40,380 nucleotides of DNA from IMG/VR virus record IMGVR_UViG_3300042864_002099, positions 1 through 40,380 of that record, one strand, 5' to 3'. This document shows positions 32,853 through 39,663 of this stretch, piece after piece. The notes under the pieces were generated by a model. It saw only the letters and a list, made by a program, of their open reading frames with translations. It was not told the origin of the DNA and did not search any database. Made by a program: the position numbers and the translations under genes. Each line of letters starts with the position of its first letter. The first letter of the stretch is position 1. Source of the DNA: a virus.

Positions 32853-33524
32853 ATGACATATATTTATTATATTGATGGTGAAAAATTTATAACAGAAAAT
32901 TATCATGAAATTAATCGTTGGATAATTTCTTCACCAGACGAAAATACACCTGCTTTTGAAAATTTAGAAACAGGTGAAAAATATTGGTGCGAAACAGGCG
33001 AAATTTATCATCGTTTAACTGGACCAGCAAAAATTTATTCAGATGCTTATTTTGAATTTTGGGTAAATAATAGATTTTATCCTGATGTTTATACTTGGCT
33101 TATGGATCATGATAATAAAAATGAAAACTTTCAAAACAAAATGATTGAAAATTATAAAAATAATAATATTATTATTAATAATATAAACTATCAATATATT
33201 TATTACATTGATGGTAAAAAATATACTACTGAAAATTATGATAATATTGATTTTTATGAAATTTCTTCTATCAATGAACAAACACCAGCTTATGAAAATG
33301 TAATTACAGGCAAAAAAATTTGGTGTGAAAAAAGATTTAAATTACATCGATTGATTGGTCCCGCCGAAATTCACGATAATGGGACAGAAAATTATTATTT
33401 AAATGGTAAATGTTATTATAGTAATATTAATTATTGGTTAACAGAACACCCAAATCCCGATTTGTACTTTGATGCAATTGGTTTGAATGAACCCGATAAA
33501 GGTCTTTGGTACTTACAAAATTAA
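32853..33524 (+). CDS. Two-unit HRLTGP-family protein, 223 aa
   Basis: Two family units in one frame. Unit 1 (residues 1-105): TYIYYIDGEKFITENYHE, ISSPDENTPAFE, YHRLTGPAKI. It lacks the usual tail; unit 2 (about 113-223): YIYYIDGKKYTTENYDN, LHRLIGPAEI, HPNPDLYFDAIG and tail NEPDKGLWYLQN. The link NYKNNNIIINNINYQ joins them. Only the C-terminal copy carries the LW tail, which suggests that the tail must be at the true C-terminus. Shine-Dalgarno AAGGA lies ahead. Confidence 0.82.
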   Translation: MTYIYYIDGEKFITENYHEINRWIISSPDENTPAFENLETGEKYWCETGEIYHRLTGPAKIYSDAYFEFWVNNRFYPDVYTWLMDHDNKNENFQNKMIENYKNNNIIINNINYQYIYYIDGKKYTTENYDNIDFYEISSINEQTPAYENVITGKKIWCEKRFKLHRLIGPAEIHDNGTENYYLNGKCYYSNINYWLTEHPNPDLYFDAIGLNEPDKGLWYLQN

Positions 33525-33544
33525 ATAAATTATAGGAGAAACAA

Positions 33545-33799
33545 ATGCGAAATTTTTTATAAAATTTCTTTAACAAAGAAACAACTAAATTAGACAAATT
33601 AATTGATACACCCATTGAAATGTATACTACAAAACAAATGAATATTAATTTACCAGAAATTAAAGTTCCTGGTTATTATGGTAATGATTTAAAAGTAACA
33701 ATAAAACATAATGATAAATTAATTGATTGTGATATAAACCAATTTGGTGTATATTTTCAAGAAATTGATAATAAAAATTACATAGCAATATATAGTTAG
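33545..33799 (+). pseudogene. Small gene interrupted by TAA at codon 6
   Basis: After AGGAG, ATG at 33545 opens MRNFL, then TAA (33560-33562), then the same frame continues for 78 codons: NFFNKETTKLDKLIDTPIEM, VPGYYGNDLKVTIKHNDK, ending NYIAIYS. Codon usage and composition past the stop look coding. The TAA differs from AAA by one base. A downstream ATG (MYTTKQMNI...) could restart. Other genes end in TAA throughout, so a recoded stop is unlikely. Its last 24 bases are inside the 27-bp repeat that flanks SerRS. Confidence 0.6.
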
Positions 33800-33800
33800 G
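33774..33800 (+). repeat. 27-bp direct repeat, left copy flanking SerRS
   Basis: Bases 33774-33800 equal 35079-35105 exactly. The left copy covers the last codons and stop of the broken small gene; the right copy ends in the Shine-Dalgarno of glutaredoxin. The 1278 bases between carry only SerRS. Confidence 0.9.
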
Positions 33801-33823
33801 CAAACAGAAATGGATTTATAGAT

Positions 33824-35077
33824 ATGATAGATATTAATATAATTAAAAATAATCCTCAAATAATTGAAGAAAATCTTAAAAAAAGAAATTTAAATTTTCC
33901 TCTTAAAGATATGATTGATTTAGAGATTAAAAAACGTGAATTATTAACACAAATCAATTTAAAAAATGCTGAAAAAAATAAACTTTCATTATTAATGAAG
34001 GATAGCGAAATTCGCAACAAAATATTAGAAAAATATAATAAATTAAATAACGAATACTCTGAAATAAAACAGTTAGAATTAAAATATAAGAATGATTTTG
34101 AAAAATTATATTATGAACTACCCAATATTTTAGATGACAGTGTACCTATTGGTTTAGACGAAAATGATAATGTCATTATTTATGAACATCTAGTACAAAC
34201 TAATTTTACATTTGAACCTAAACCACATTATAAAATATCTATGATTGAAACATTATTTAATTTTGAAGATTCTACTAAAATTTCAGGAAATAGAACGGCT
34301 ATTTTAATTGGAGAATTAGCAAAATTAGAGCGTATATTGGGACAATATATGCTTGATACACAAGTTGAAAATGGTTTTACCGAAGTTAATACGCCTGTTA
34401 TTGTAAACGAACAGGCATTGTTTAATACGGGCCAATTACCAAAATTTAAAAATGATCTTTATAAAATAGAAAATTTACATTTAAATAAATATTTACTTCC
34501 TACATCAGAAGTAACATTAACCAATTTATTTGCAAATACTATTTTAGATAATGCAGCTAAAAAATTAGCTGCATTAACACAATGTTTTAGATCAGAAGCA
34601 GGCGCTGCTGGAAAAGATCAAAAAGGTATATTCCGACAACATCAGTTTGCAAAAGTTGAATTAGTTGCAGCAACAAAACCAGAAAATAGCGAGGCTATGC
34701 TCGAAGAAATTACAAACTCCGCTGAATCTATTTTAATAAATCTTAAATTACCTTATAGAAAAATGTTATTATGTTCTGGTGATATCGGGTTTTCTTCTAA
34801 AAAAACATATGATTTAGAAGTGTGGATACCATCTGAAAATAAATACCGTGAAATAAGCAGTTGTAGTAATTGTGGGGATTTTCAAGCAAGACGCATGAAT
34901 GCACGATTTAAACGAACAAAAAATTCAAAACCTGAATTTGTTCATACGTTAAATGGAAGTGGATTAGCAGTTGGGAGAACCTTAATTGCAATTTTAGAAA
35001 ATTATCAAACAGAAAATGGAAATATTAAAATTCCAGATGTATTAATACCTAGATATGGTAAAGAATATTTAATGTAA
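33824..35077 (+). CDS. serS: Seryl-tRNA synthetase
   Basis: A complete 417-residue class II synthetase, about bacterial length. N-terminal long helical hairpin (about 28-100) for tRNA-Ser binding; TSE at 227-229 for the serine site; motif 2 in FRSEAGAAG (255-263) and FRQHQFAKVE (270-279); ISSCSNC (344-350) and DFQARRM; motif 3 in NGSGLAVGRTL (377-387). All key residues look intact, so it is probably active and charges tRNA-Ser. LLCSGDIGFSSKKTYDLEVW and ISSCSNCGDFQARR resemble alphaproteobacterial SerRS from memory. Start is ATG at 33824 (MIDINIIKNNP); no strong Shine-Dalgarno. It is bracketed by 27-bp repeats. Confidence 0.95.
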   Translation: MIDINIIKNNPQIIEENLKKRNLNFPLKDMIDLEIKKRELLTQINLKNAEKNKLSLLMKDSEIRNKILEKYNKLNNEYSEIKQLELKYKNDFEKLYYELPNILDDSVPIGLDENDNVIIYEHLVQTNFTFEPKPHYKISMIETLFNFEDSTKISGNRTAILIGELAKLERILGQYMLDTQVENGFTEVNTPVIVNEQALFNTGQLPKFKNDLYKIENLHLNKYLLPTSEVTLTNLFANTILDNAAKKLAALTQCFRSEAGAAGKDQKGIFRQHQFAKVELVAATKPENSEAMLEEITNSAESILINLKLPYRKMLLCSGDIGFSSKKTYDLEVWIPSENKYREISSCSNCGDFQARRMNARFKRTKNSKPEFVHTLNGSGLAVGRTLIAILENYQTENGNIKIPDVLIPRYGKEYLM

Positions 35078-35078
35078 T

Positions 35079-35105
35079 AAAATTACATAGCAATATATAG
35101 TTAGG
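35079..35105 (+). repeat. 27-bp direct repeat, right copy flanking SerRS
   Basis: Exact copy of 33774-33800, beginning one base after the SerRS stop codon and ending within the ribosome site of the glutaredoxin gene, so the insertion preserved expression of the downstream gene. Confidence 0.9.
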
Positions 35106-35114
35106 AGAAGAAAA

Positions 35115-35372
35115 ATGAAAGTAAAAATGTATTCTAAACAAAATTGTGGATATTGTGTAAAAGCAAAAACATGGTTTAAATCAAAAAATATTTCTTATGA
35201 AGAGATTGATTTGAGTATTGAAGAAAATCGTAATGAATTTATTAAAAACATTATGCCTAATTATCCAAATGCAACAACAGTTCCACAAATTTTTGTAAAC
35301 GATGTTTATGTTGGTGGTTTTGATAATTTAATGGAAAAACAAGATTGGGTATTAAGTCAATTAAATGACTAA
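35115..35372 (+). CDS. Glutaredoxin
   Basis: An 85-residue protein with redox CGYC at 11-14 (KQNCGYCVKA) and the cis-proline motif TVPQIFVND followed by VGGFDNL. It would reduce disulfides, probably supplying electrons to ribonucleotide reductase, whose small subunit is 3 kb upstream. AGGAG-type ribosome site lies in the right 27-bp repeat. The next gene starts within its stop (8-base overlap). Confidence 0.92.
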   Translation: MKVKMYSKQNCGYCVKAKTWFKSKNISYEEIDLSIEENRNEFIKNIMPNYPNATTVPQIFVNDVYVGGFDNLMEKQDWVLSQLND

Positions 35373-35631
35373 GTATTATCTTGATACATATGCTCATCCG
35401 GTTAAATTATCAAAAGAACCAATACTTAGAATAGTTAATGATAAATTTTACAATTTTGATTCAATTAAAGAAATATTGTTAAGTAAATTTGAAACAAAAA
35501 ACTTATTAGATATTGGGGATATTGAATTACATAGCGACATAGCACAATATAATAATTTTGAAATTAGATTTTATATTGAATATAAATTTAATAACCAAAC
35601 AGATGAAATTTTATATTGGTTGGAGAATTAA
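35365..35631 (+). CDS. Short C-terminal-LW protein, 88 aa
   Basis: Second-family member: TKYYLDTYAHPVKLSKEP opening, FDSIKEILLSKFETKNLLD helix, FEIRFYIEYKFNN strand, tail QTDEILYWLEN. Coupled to glutaredoxin by ATG inside its stop. No catalytic motif. Together with 35634-35912 it forms a tandem pair. Confidence 0.72.
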   Translation: MTKYYLDTYAHPVKLSKEPILRIVNDKFYNFDSIKEILLSKFETKNLLDIGDIELHSDIAQYNNFEIRFYIEYKFNNQTDEILYWLEN

Positions 35632-35633
35632 CA

Positions 35634-35912
35634 ATGCAGAAGTATTATTTTAACATTGATACTTTTAAAATAGAAAAACGACCGTGTAGAAAAACTATGG
35701 GATATAGTTTTACCGATAACGAAGACGATATTAAAAGAAACATATATTATATGTTAATTAGAAACTTTGCAATAAGTAAATATGATATAATTTATAATAT
35801 AATTTTATGTGCTCCAATTGAAGACAAGTATTATTTTAATTATATTGAAAATATTATTGAAGTAAAATTTAAAAAAGAAACAGACGAAATTTTATACTTA
35901 TTAGAGAATTAA
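35634..35912 (+). CDS. Short C-terminal-LW protein, 92 aa
   Basis: The ATG at 35634 is chosen because TTGGAG lies nine bases ahead; it gives MQKYYFNIDTFKI, matching the preceding gene's opening. Middle: NEDDIKRNIYYMLIRNFAIS; strand YIENIIEVKFKKE; tail TDEILYLLEN. Sequence similar to 35365-35631, so a tandem duplicate. Function unknown. Confidence 0.7.
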   Translation: MQKYYFNIDTFKIEKRPCRKTMGYSFTDNEDDIKRNIYYMLIRNFAISKYDIIYNIILCAPIEDKYYFNYIENIIEVKFKKETDEILYLLEN

Positions 35913-35915
35913 AAA

Positions 35916-36335
35916 ATGTATTATAACTATCCAAACAATGTAGATGAAACAAATTTAGAAAGTAAAACAAAAACATTATTGCCTAACAATGGAACATTTA
36001 TACCATTTCTTTTACAAAATAATTATTCTTTAGCATTGAGAATTTGGCAAGAACCTTTACAACAAATTCAAGATTTTTCATTATTAACTTGGATTTCAAA
36101 TGAACCTTGGGGGCAGCAAATTTTTTCATTGGATGAAGCTGAAAAAACATGGCATTTAAGTAAAAACATTGACCGAGTTACTGCCATAATAGATAAAAAT
36201 TTACCGCTTGACAAAGTTCCTACTTCAACGCAATATGTTATTTCATTAGAACCAGGAACATATTTTATTAATGTTCAAAATTTAGAAAATCGTTCTAACA
36301 CTTTTAATTTTCACATGATTGGAGTCAGTAATTGA
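35916..36335 (+). CDS. Hypothetical protein, 139 aa, beta-rich
   Basis: No family recognised. The last third (YVISLEPGTYFINVQNLENR, FNFHMIG) has the strand pattern of a small beta-sandwich, as in carbohydrate-binding or prepeptidase-type modules. The middle has LRIWQEPLQQIQDFSLLTWI. It is translated with the next gene (TTGA overlap). It may be a structural or secreted protein, but lacks a signal peptide. Confidence is in the gene, not the function. Confidence 0.68.
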   Translation: MYYNYPNNVDETNLESKTKTLLPNNGTFIPFLLQNNYSLALRIWQEPLQQIQDFSLLTWISNEPWGQQIFSLDEAEKTWHLSKNIDRVTAIIDKNLPLDKVPTSTQYVISLEPGTYFINVQNLENRSNTFNFHMIGVSN

Positions 36336-36904
36336 TCGAAGGCTATAAATCAAAAAATCGCGTATATATTTTATCTCATAATAGTTTGGCAGAATTAGAC
36401 AATTTTGCTTCCGCTAATAACGGCAAACTAATTAATCCAAGCGATAACTTTGCATATAAAGAATTTGTTCATCGTGCTTATGTTTGGGATTTTAATAATG
36501 CAAATGAACGAAATACGTTTATTAAATCTCATAATATTAAACTTTGGCCTAAAAGCATGGCAATTGCCAATCAAAAATACAATCATGAAAACTCAGATGA
36601 TTTTGAAGAGTTTGATATGAACATGACTGTTGCTGAACATTTAGGTTTGGATAAACACGATCCTTGGAGTAAAAACAAAGATAATCCAAATACTACCCAA
36701 CGCAATAAAAACGTTACAGGTGATAGCTTTAATGATCGTGAAAAGAAAGGCGATATTACTATTGAAACTATTGAAGGTAAGAAAAACGCACAAGGTAAAA
36801 TTAAATTAGAAGATATTGAAACTGTAGTTGCTACAATTGATCGTGGTGAATTTTTTGAAGAAACACCTGATGTAGATCAAAATGGAAAACAAGTTACAAA
36901 ATGA
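36332..36904 (+). CDS. Hypothetical protein, 190 aa
   Basis: Starts with TTG in a TTGA overlap; GGAG lies ten bases ahead. The N-terminal 75 residues look folded (RVYILSHNSLAELDNF, YVWDFNNANERNTFIKSHNI); the rest is charged and low in hydrophobics (HDPWSKNKDNPNTTQRNKN, REKKGDITIETIEGKK), probably disordered or extended. No known domain. It overlaps the next gene by ATGA, so it may act with the I42-like inhibitor. Confidence 0.68.
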   Translation: MIEGYKSKNRVYILSHNSLAELDNFASANNGKLINPSDNFAYKEFVHRAYVWDFNNANERNTFIKSHNIKLWPKSMAIANQKYNHENSDDFEEFDMNMTVAEHLGLDKHDPWSKNKDNPNTTQRNKNVTGDSFNDREKKGDITIETIEGKKNAQGKIKLEDIETVVATIDRGEFFEETPDVDQNGKQVTK

Positions 36905-37188
36905 GTTATATTGAAAACGATGATAATTTAAAAGGAGAGATTGGAGAAATTTTCTCTATTTCTCTCCCTGAATTTTCTAGTAGTGGATTTTTATGGGAAA
37001 TAAATTATCCCGAAAATTCAATAGAAATTATAACAAACGAAACAATTATTTCTGATAATATTGGCGGAATTGCAACTAAAATTTATGAGTTTAAAATACT
37101 TACAGTTGAACCAATTGAAATTATACTTGAACATAAACGTCCTTGGAATGATGAAATTCACGCAATTAGAAAAATAAAAATAAATTAA
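36901..37188 (+). CDS. Chagasin-like protease inhibitor (I42 family)
   Basis: A 95-residue protein showing the three loops of I42 inhibitors in order: SSSGFLWE in place of NPTTGYxW, DNIGGIATK for the GxGG loop, and HKRPWNDE for the RPW loop, followed by a strand RKIKIN. I42 inhibitors bind papain-like cysteine proteases. A cytoplasmic location follows from the absence of a signal peptide. It could protect phage proteins or block host proteases. The first loop is altered, so potency is uncertain. Confidence 0.75.
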   Translation: MSYIENDDNLKGEIGEIFSISLPEFSSSGFLWEINYPENSIEIITNETIISDNIGGIATKIYEFKILTVEPIEIILEHKRPWNDEIHAIRKIKIN

Positions 37189-37373
37189 AATTTTCCACCA
37201 TTTAATTTTACAGTTTGTTGAACAGTTGGAACATTAGTTTCCAACTGTTTTTTTAACAATAAATTTAAGTCAGCACAAAGTTCAACTGCTTCTTCCATTG
37301 TTAATCGTAATTCTTTTGATCGTGAAGAATTAGCCATTTTTATTTTCTTAGTAAAATTTTCAATACTTTTCAT
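37185..37373 (-). CDS. Small helical protein, 62 aa
   Basis: Start taken at the ATG at 37373, which overlaps the stop of the upstream gene by ATGA; the 67-residue reading is less likely. Sequence MKSIENFTKKIKMANSSRSK then LRLTMEEAVELCADLNLLLKK is strongly helical. The ELRLTMEEAxxLxADLxxLL style is familiar from small phage proteins, but I cannot name it. Converges with the I42 gene end at 37188. Confidence 0.62.
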   Translation of the reverse strand: MKSIENFTKKIKMANSSRSKELRLTMEEAVELCADLNLLLKKQLETNVPTVQQTVKLNGGKF

Positions 37374-37657
37374 TTTTGTAACAACCATAATACTTGTTCA
37401 GTTTCATCTACTATATTTACAACAAACATATAATAGTAATTTGCACTAGATTTTGTTAATTCTAATTTTATTACTGCGCTTTTATATTTTTCTTTAATTA
37501 ATTCTAATTGTGATTTTATCCAACAATACATAACATTATGTTGATAATTAGGATCATAAAATTCTTTGGCGTGCTGATCATATAAATGTAATGCAAAATT
37601 AGAATTTTCTTCTAATTTATAATCGCCATTTTGATCAAAATTAAAATATAAAATCAT
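37370..37657 (-). CDS. Short C-terminal-LW protein on the minus strand, 95 aa
   Basis: Opens MILYFNFDQNGDYKLEEN and ends MFVVNIVDETEQVLWLLQK, the family tail on the opposite strand. Middle: HNVMYCWIKSQLELIKEKYKSAVIKLEL. Preceded by the amidoligase gene (10-base gap). It shows that the tail family is not limited to one operon direction. Confidence 0.7.
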   Translation of the reverse strand: MILYFNFDQNGDYKLEENSNFALHLYDQHAKEFYDPNYQHNVMYCWIKSQLELIKEKYKSAVIKLELTKSSANYYYMFVVNIVDETEQVLWLLQK

Positions 37658-37667
37658 TATTTGTTTG

Positions 37668-38915
37668 CTACTTTATAAACAATATTAAAGAATAAAATTG
37701 AACTGAATATTTTTCAAAAAACAATTCTTCTAATACTGCTTCCAATTCACGATTATTAATTAATCTTATAATATTTGATTTAGATAAAAATTTATTTAAT
37801 TCTGAATAGTTTTCTGTAACATCAAAATTAAATAGTTTTCCTAATTTTTTTAAATATTCTTCTCGATATAAATTTTCATCCATTGCAACAGTTAAAGCCA
37901 ATTCAATTCTTTTCATTATAGCTAAAACTTTATCTAAATCTTGTTCGTAATTAACGCCACCAGGAGCGCGAATTTCTAAATAATTTTCATTTTCTAAATG
38001 TAAAAAATTAACACTTTGGTATTTTTGATCAAATAAATTTAATAAATCATCATTAAATGATTTATTATCTATTTCTGATGTTATTTTAACATCTTTTTTA
38101 ATAAATTTTTCAATTTTATCTTTTAATTGGCGAGTGTATTTTGAATTATTTTCACGATTAAATTGTTTTAAAACATAAAGATCATCAAAAAATACCATAA
38201 ATTTTAATATATCAATATCATCTGTTGAAAAAGTACCAACGTTTATATGTAATCCAGTAGAAGGATTGGTTTCTAAATAATCATCATCTTCTATAAAATC
38301 AAATATCTTTTTTAATGAAATTTTAGCTTCATCTGAATTTAAAATTGGCGAGACAATTTCAACACCTAATGGCTTAATGCTTGTATCTTCTACTATTTGC
38401 CATTCTGGTTGTTCTGGAAGTTGCATATTATCTAAATCTTGTTCAATTGAATATTTTAATTGTTCAAAAACATTATCATTATCTGGATCATAATATGTTT
38501 TATTTTCTAACCATTCTCCAAATTGCTCATCACTATCAACAATATCTTCGGCTTCAACATCAATATAATTTTGTAATTCTCTGAATGTTTTACATTTTTC
38601 TAAATCAATTTCTTCATCCGTTTCTAAATCAATAATTGTATAATCATTTTCAGAATAATCATAACCATCTTTTAAATTATAATCTTGAAGAATTTGAATA
38701 AATTTATATTCCCATATTTTTTCTGCTGCACGTTCAACATCAAAATTTTCATCAAACGCATCTCTTGCTGCATCAAAATTTGGATAATCAAATTCACTAT
38801 CCATATAACGTTGATTAACTGCTATTTCAAATTCAAAACCCCATGTAAAATCAGTTCGACTTTTTGATTTTCTATTCATAGGCATATTTTTTTCTTGTAA
38901 TTGTTTTAATCTCAT
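37668..38915 (-). CDS. Amidoligase (putative carboxylate-amine ligase)
   Basis: A 415-residue protein with the order expected of Amidoligase_2/glutamine-synthetase-fold ligases: TWGFEFEIAV near 25-33, EDTSIKPLGVEIVSPIL, TGLHINVG and LEIRAPGGVNYE. These enzymes form amide bonds between carboxyls and amines, in peptide or cell-wall modification. Its role in phage is not established; possibilities are modification of host peptidoglycan or of phage proteins. The first half also holds a very acidic stretch (DLETDEEIDLEKC, EDIVDSDEQFGEWLE). Nearby I42-like inhibitor is on the other strand. Confidence 0.78.
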   Translation of the reverse strand: MRLKQLQEKNMPMNRKSKSRTDFTWGFEFEIAVNQRYMDSEFDYPNFDAARDAFDENFDVERAAEKIWEYKFIQILQDYNLKDGYDYSENDYTIIDLETDEEIDLEKCKTFRELQNYIDVEAEDIVDSDEQFGEWLENKTYYDPDNDNVFEQLKYSIEQDLDNMQLPEQPEWQIVEDTSIKPLGVEIVSPILNSDEAKISLKKIFDFIEDDDYLETNPSTGLHINVGTFSTDDIDILKFMVFFDDLYVLKQFNRENNSKYTRQLKDKIEKFIKKDVKITSEIDNKSFNDDLLNLFDQKYQSVNFLHLENENYLEIRAPGGVNYEQDLDKVLAIMKRIELALTVAMDENLYREEYLKKLGKLFNFDVTENYSELNKFLSKSNIIRLINNRELEAVLEELFFEKYSVQFYSLILFIK

Positions 38916-38948
38916 TGTATAATTCCCATTAACTATAGGAATATTTAC

Positions 38949-39233
38949 ATGAATAATTTAGATTTGTCTTTACGCGAACAAGAATACTATTTAAACATCG
39001 AATATGGATTTTTTACTAAAAACATAACAGCAATAAAAACATCTGATCCATATGATATTATTAACAATTTATATGGTTTAAATACAAACGATTTATCCAT
39101 AAATTTATTACAATTAAATTTTGGTAGCCAAAGCCAAACAAACTCTTATTATTTTATAAAAATAAAATTTCGATCAAAAACAGTTGAAACACTTTATATC
39201 TTACAAGATAAAATTTATGTTGACATGTTTTAA
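38949..39233 (+). CDS. Short C-terminal-LW-related protein, 94 aa
   Basis: Opens MNNLDLSLREQEYYLNIEYG. Its C-terminal strand SYYFIKIKFRSKTVETLYILQDK matches the tail region of the family, but continues with IYVDMF, so the LWxLxN tail is not terminal here. The extension overlaps the -35 box of the following promoter. AGGAA lies ten bases before ATG. Function unknown. Confidence 0.65.
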   Translation: MNNLDLSLREQEYYLNIEYGFFTKNITAIKTSDPYDIINNLYGLNTNDLSINLLQLNFGSQSQTNSYYFIKIKFRSKTVETLYILQDKIYVDMF

Positions 39234-39248
39234 GGATTTTAGTATAAA
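39220..39248 (+). promoter_or_regulatory. Consensus promoter, TTGACA-N17-TATAAA
   Basis: TTGACA at 39220-39225 and TATAAA at 39243-39248 with a 17-base spacer, 30 bases before the 60-aa gene. It overlaps the end of the preceding gene. The -10 region reads TATAAATA, which also matches the T4 late consensus, but the perfect -35 at the right spacing favours a sigma-70 type. Confidence 0.75.
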
Positions 39249-39278
39249 TATGTTTCTAACCAACAAGGAGTTATTAAA

Positions 39279-39461
39279 ATGTCAGATGTAGAATTTGAAA
39301 CCAGCAATACGGTTCTTTATTTTAATAATCGTATGATTGAAGTTTTTGATCTTGGAAATAATTATGCTTTTTCAGTCAGCAATACTTTCCGAAGTGGTTT
39401 TCAAACAGAAAAGCAAGCAATTGATGCTGCAAAAGTTTTCATTCTAACCAAGAATGCATAA
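39279..39461 (+). CDS. Small protein, 60 aa
   Basis: AAGGAG lies nine bases before ATG. The protein opens MSDVEFETSNTVLYFNNRMI, then VFDLGNNYAFSVSN, TEKQAIDAAKVFIL. A predicted beta-strand series followed by a helix. No family recognised. Strong promoter upstream and terminator just downstream, so a single-gene unit. Confidence 0.72.
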   Translation: MSDVEFETSNTVLYFNNRMIEVFDLGNNYAFSVSNTFRSGFQTEKQAIDAAKVFILTKNA

Positions 39462-39663
39462 CCTTACAATCATTGTAATAATAGGAGTGATGATTTTTTT
39501 ATCATCACTCCTATTTTCTCAAGCCAATATTTATCAAACACAAGTTGATAATTTGCTTAATTCTTATGGTTTTACTGAAATTAAATATGAAAATAAAAAG
39601 CCATTTACTTGCCCACAACAGTTAGAAAAAACAATACATAATTATTTTTTCTTTTTTGTATGA
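39454..39663 (+). CDS. Possible membrane-anchored small protein, truncated at the TnpB gene
   Basis: A 69-codon ORF with a hydrophobic N-terminal span (IIVIIGVMIFLSSLLF) and a polar rest (TQVDNLLNSYGFTEIKYENK), ending in FFFFV within the tnpB 3' end. The span is encoded by the terminator hairpin 39480-39515, so part of it could be an artefact; the polar region looks coding. The 8-base overlap with the preceding gene favours translation. The 3' end may have been overwritten when tnpB arrived. Confidence 0.42.
   Translation: MHNLTIIVIIGVMIFLSSLLFSQANIYQTQVDNLLNSYGFTEIKYENKKPFTCPQQLEKTIHNYFFFFV
39480..39515 (+). terminator. Intrinsic terminator, 15-bp stem
   Basis: A perfect inverted repeat (ATAGGAGTGATGAT and complement, plus one flanking A-T pair) around a six-T loop and followed by TTTT. 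It begins 19 bases after the 60-aa gene, as a terminator should. Confidence 0.7.

Noticed and set aside
33039-33281. Minus-strand isoleucine-rich ORF that looks membrane-spanning
   Set aside because: It is antisense to an asparagine-rich linker of the two-unit HRLTGP gene; AAT codons read as ATT on the other strand and mimic a membrane segment.
33774-35105. SerRS block as an insertion sequence or intron
   Set aside because: No transposase, inverted ends or intron features lie within; the only flanking signal is the 27-bp direct repeat, which is too long for a usual target duplication.
39243-39250. TATAAATA as a T4-type late promoter
   Set aside because: It matches the T4 late consensus, but a perfect TTGACA lies 17 bases upstream, so a sigma-70 type promoter explains it better. 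TATAAATA-like strings elsewhere are frequent in this AT-rich sequence and lie inside genes.
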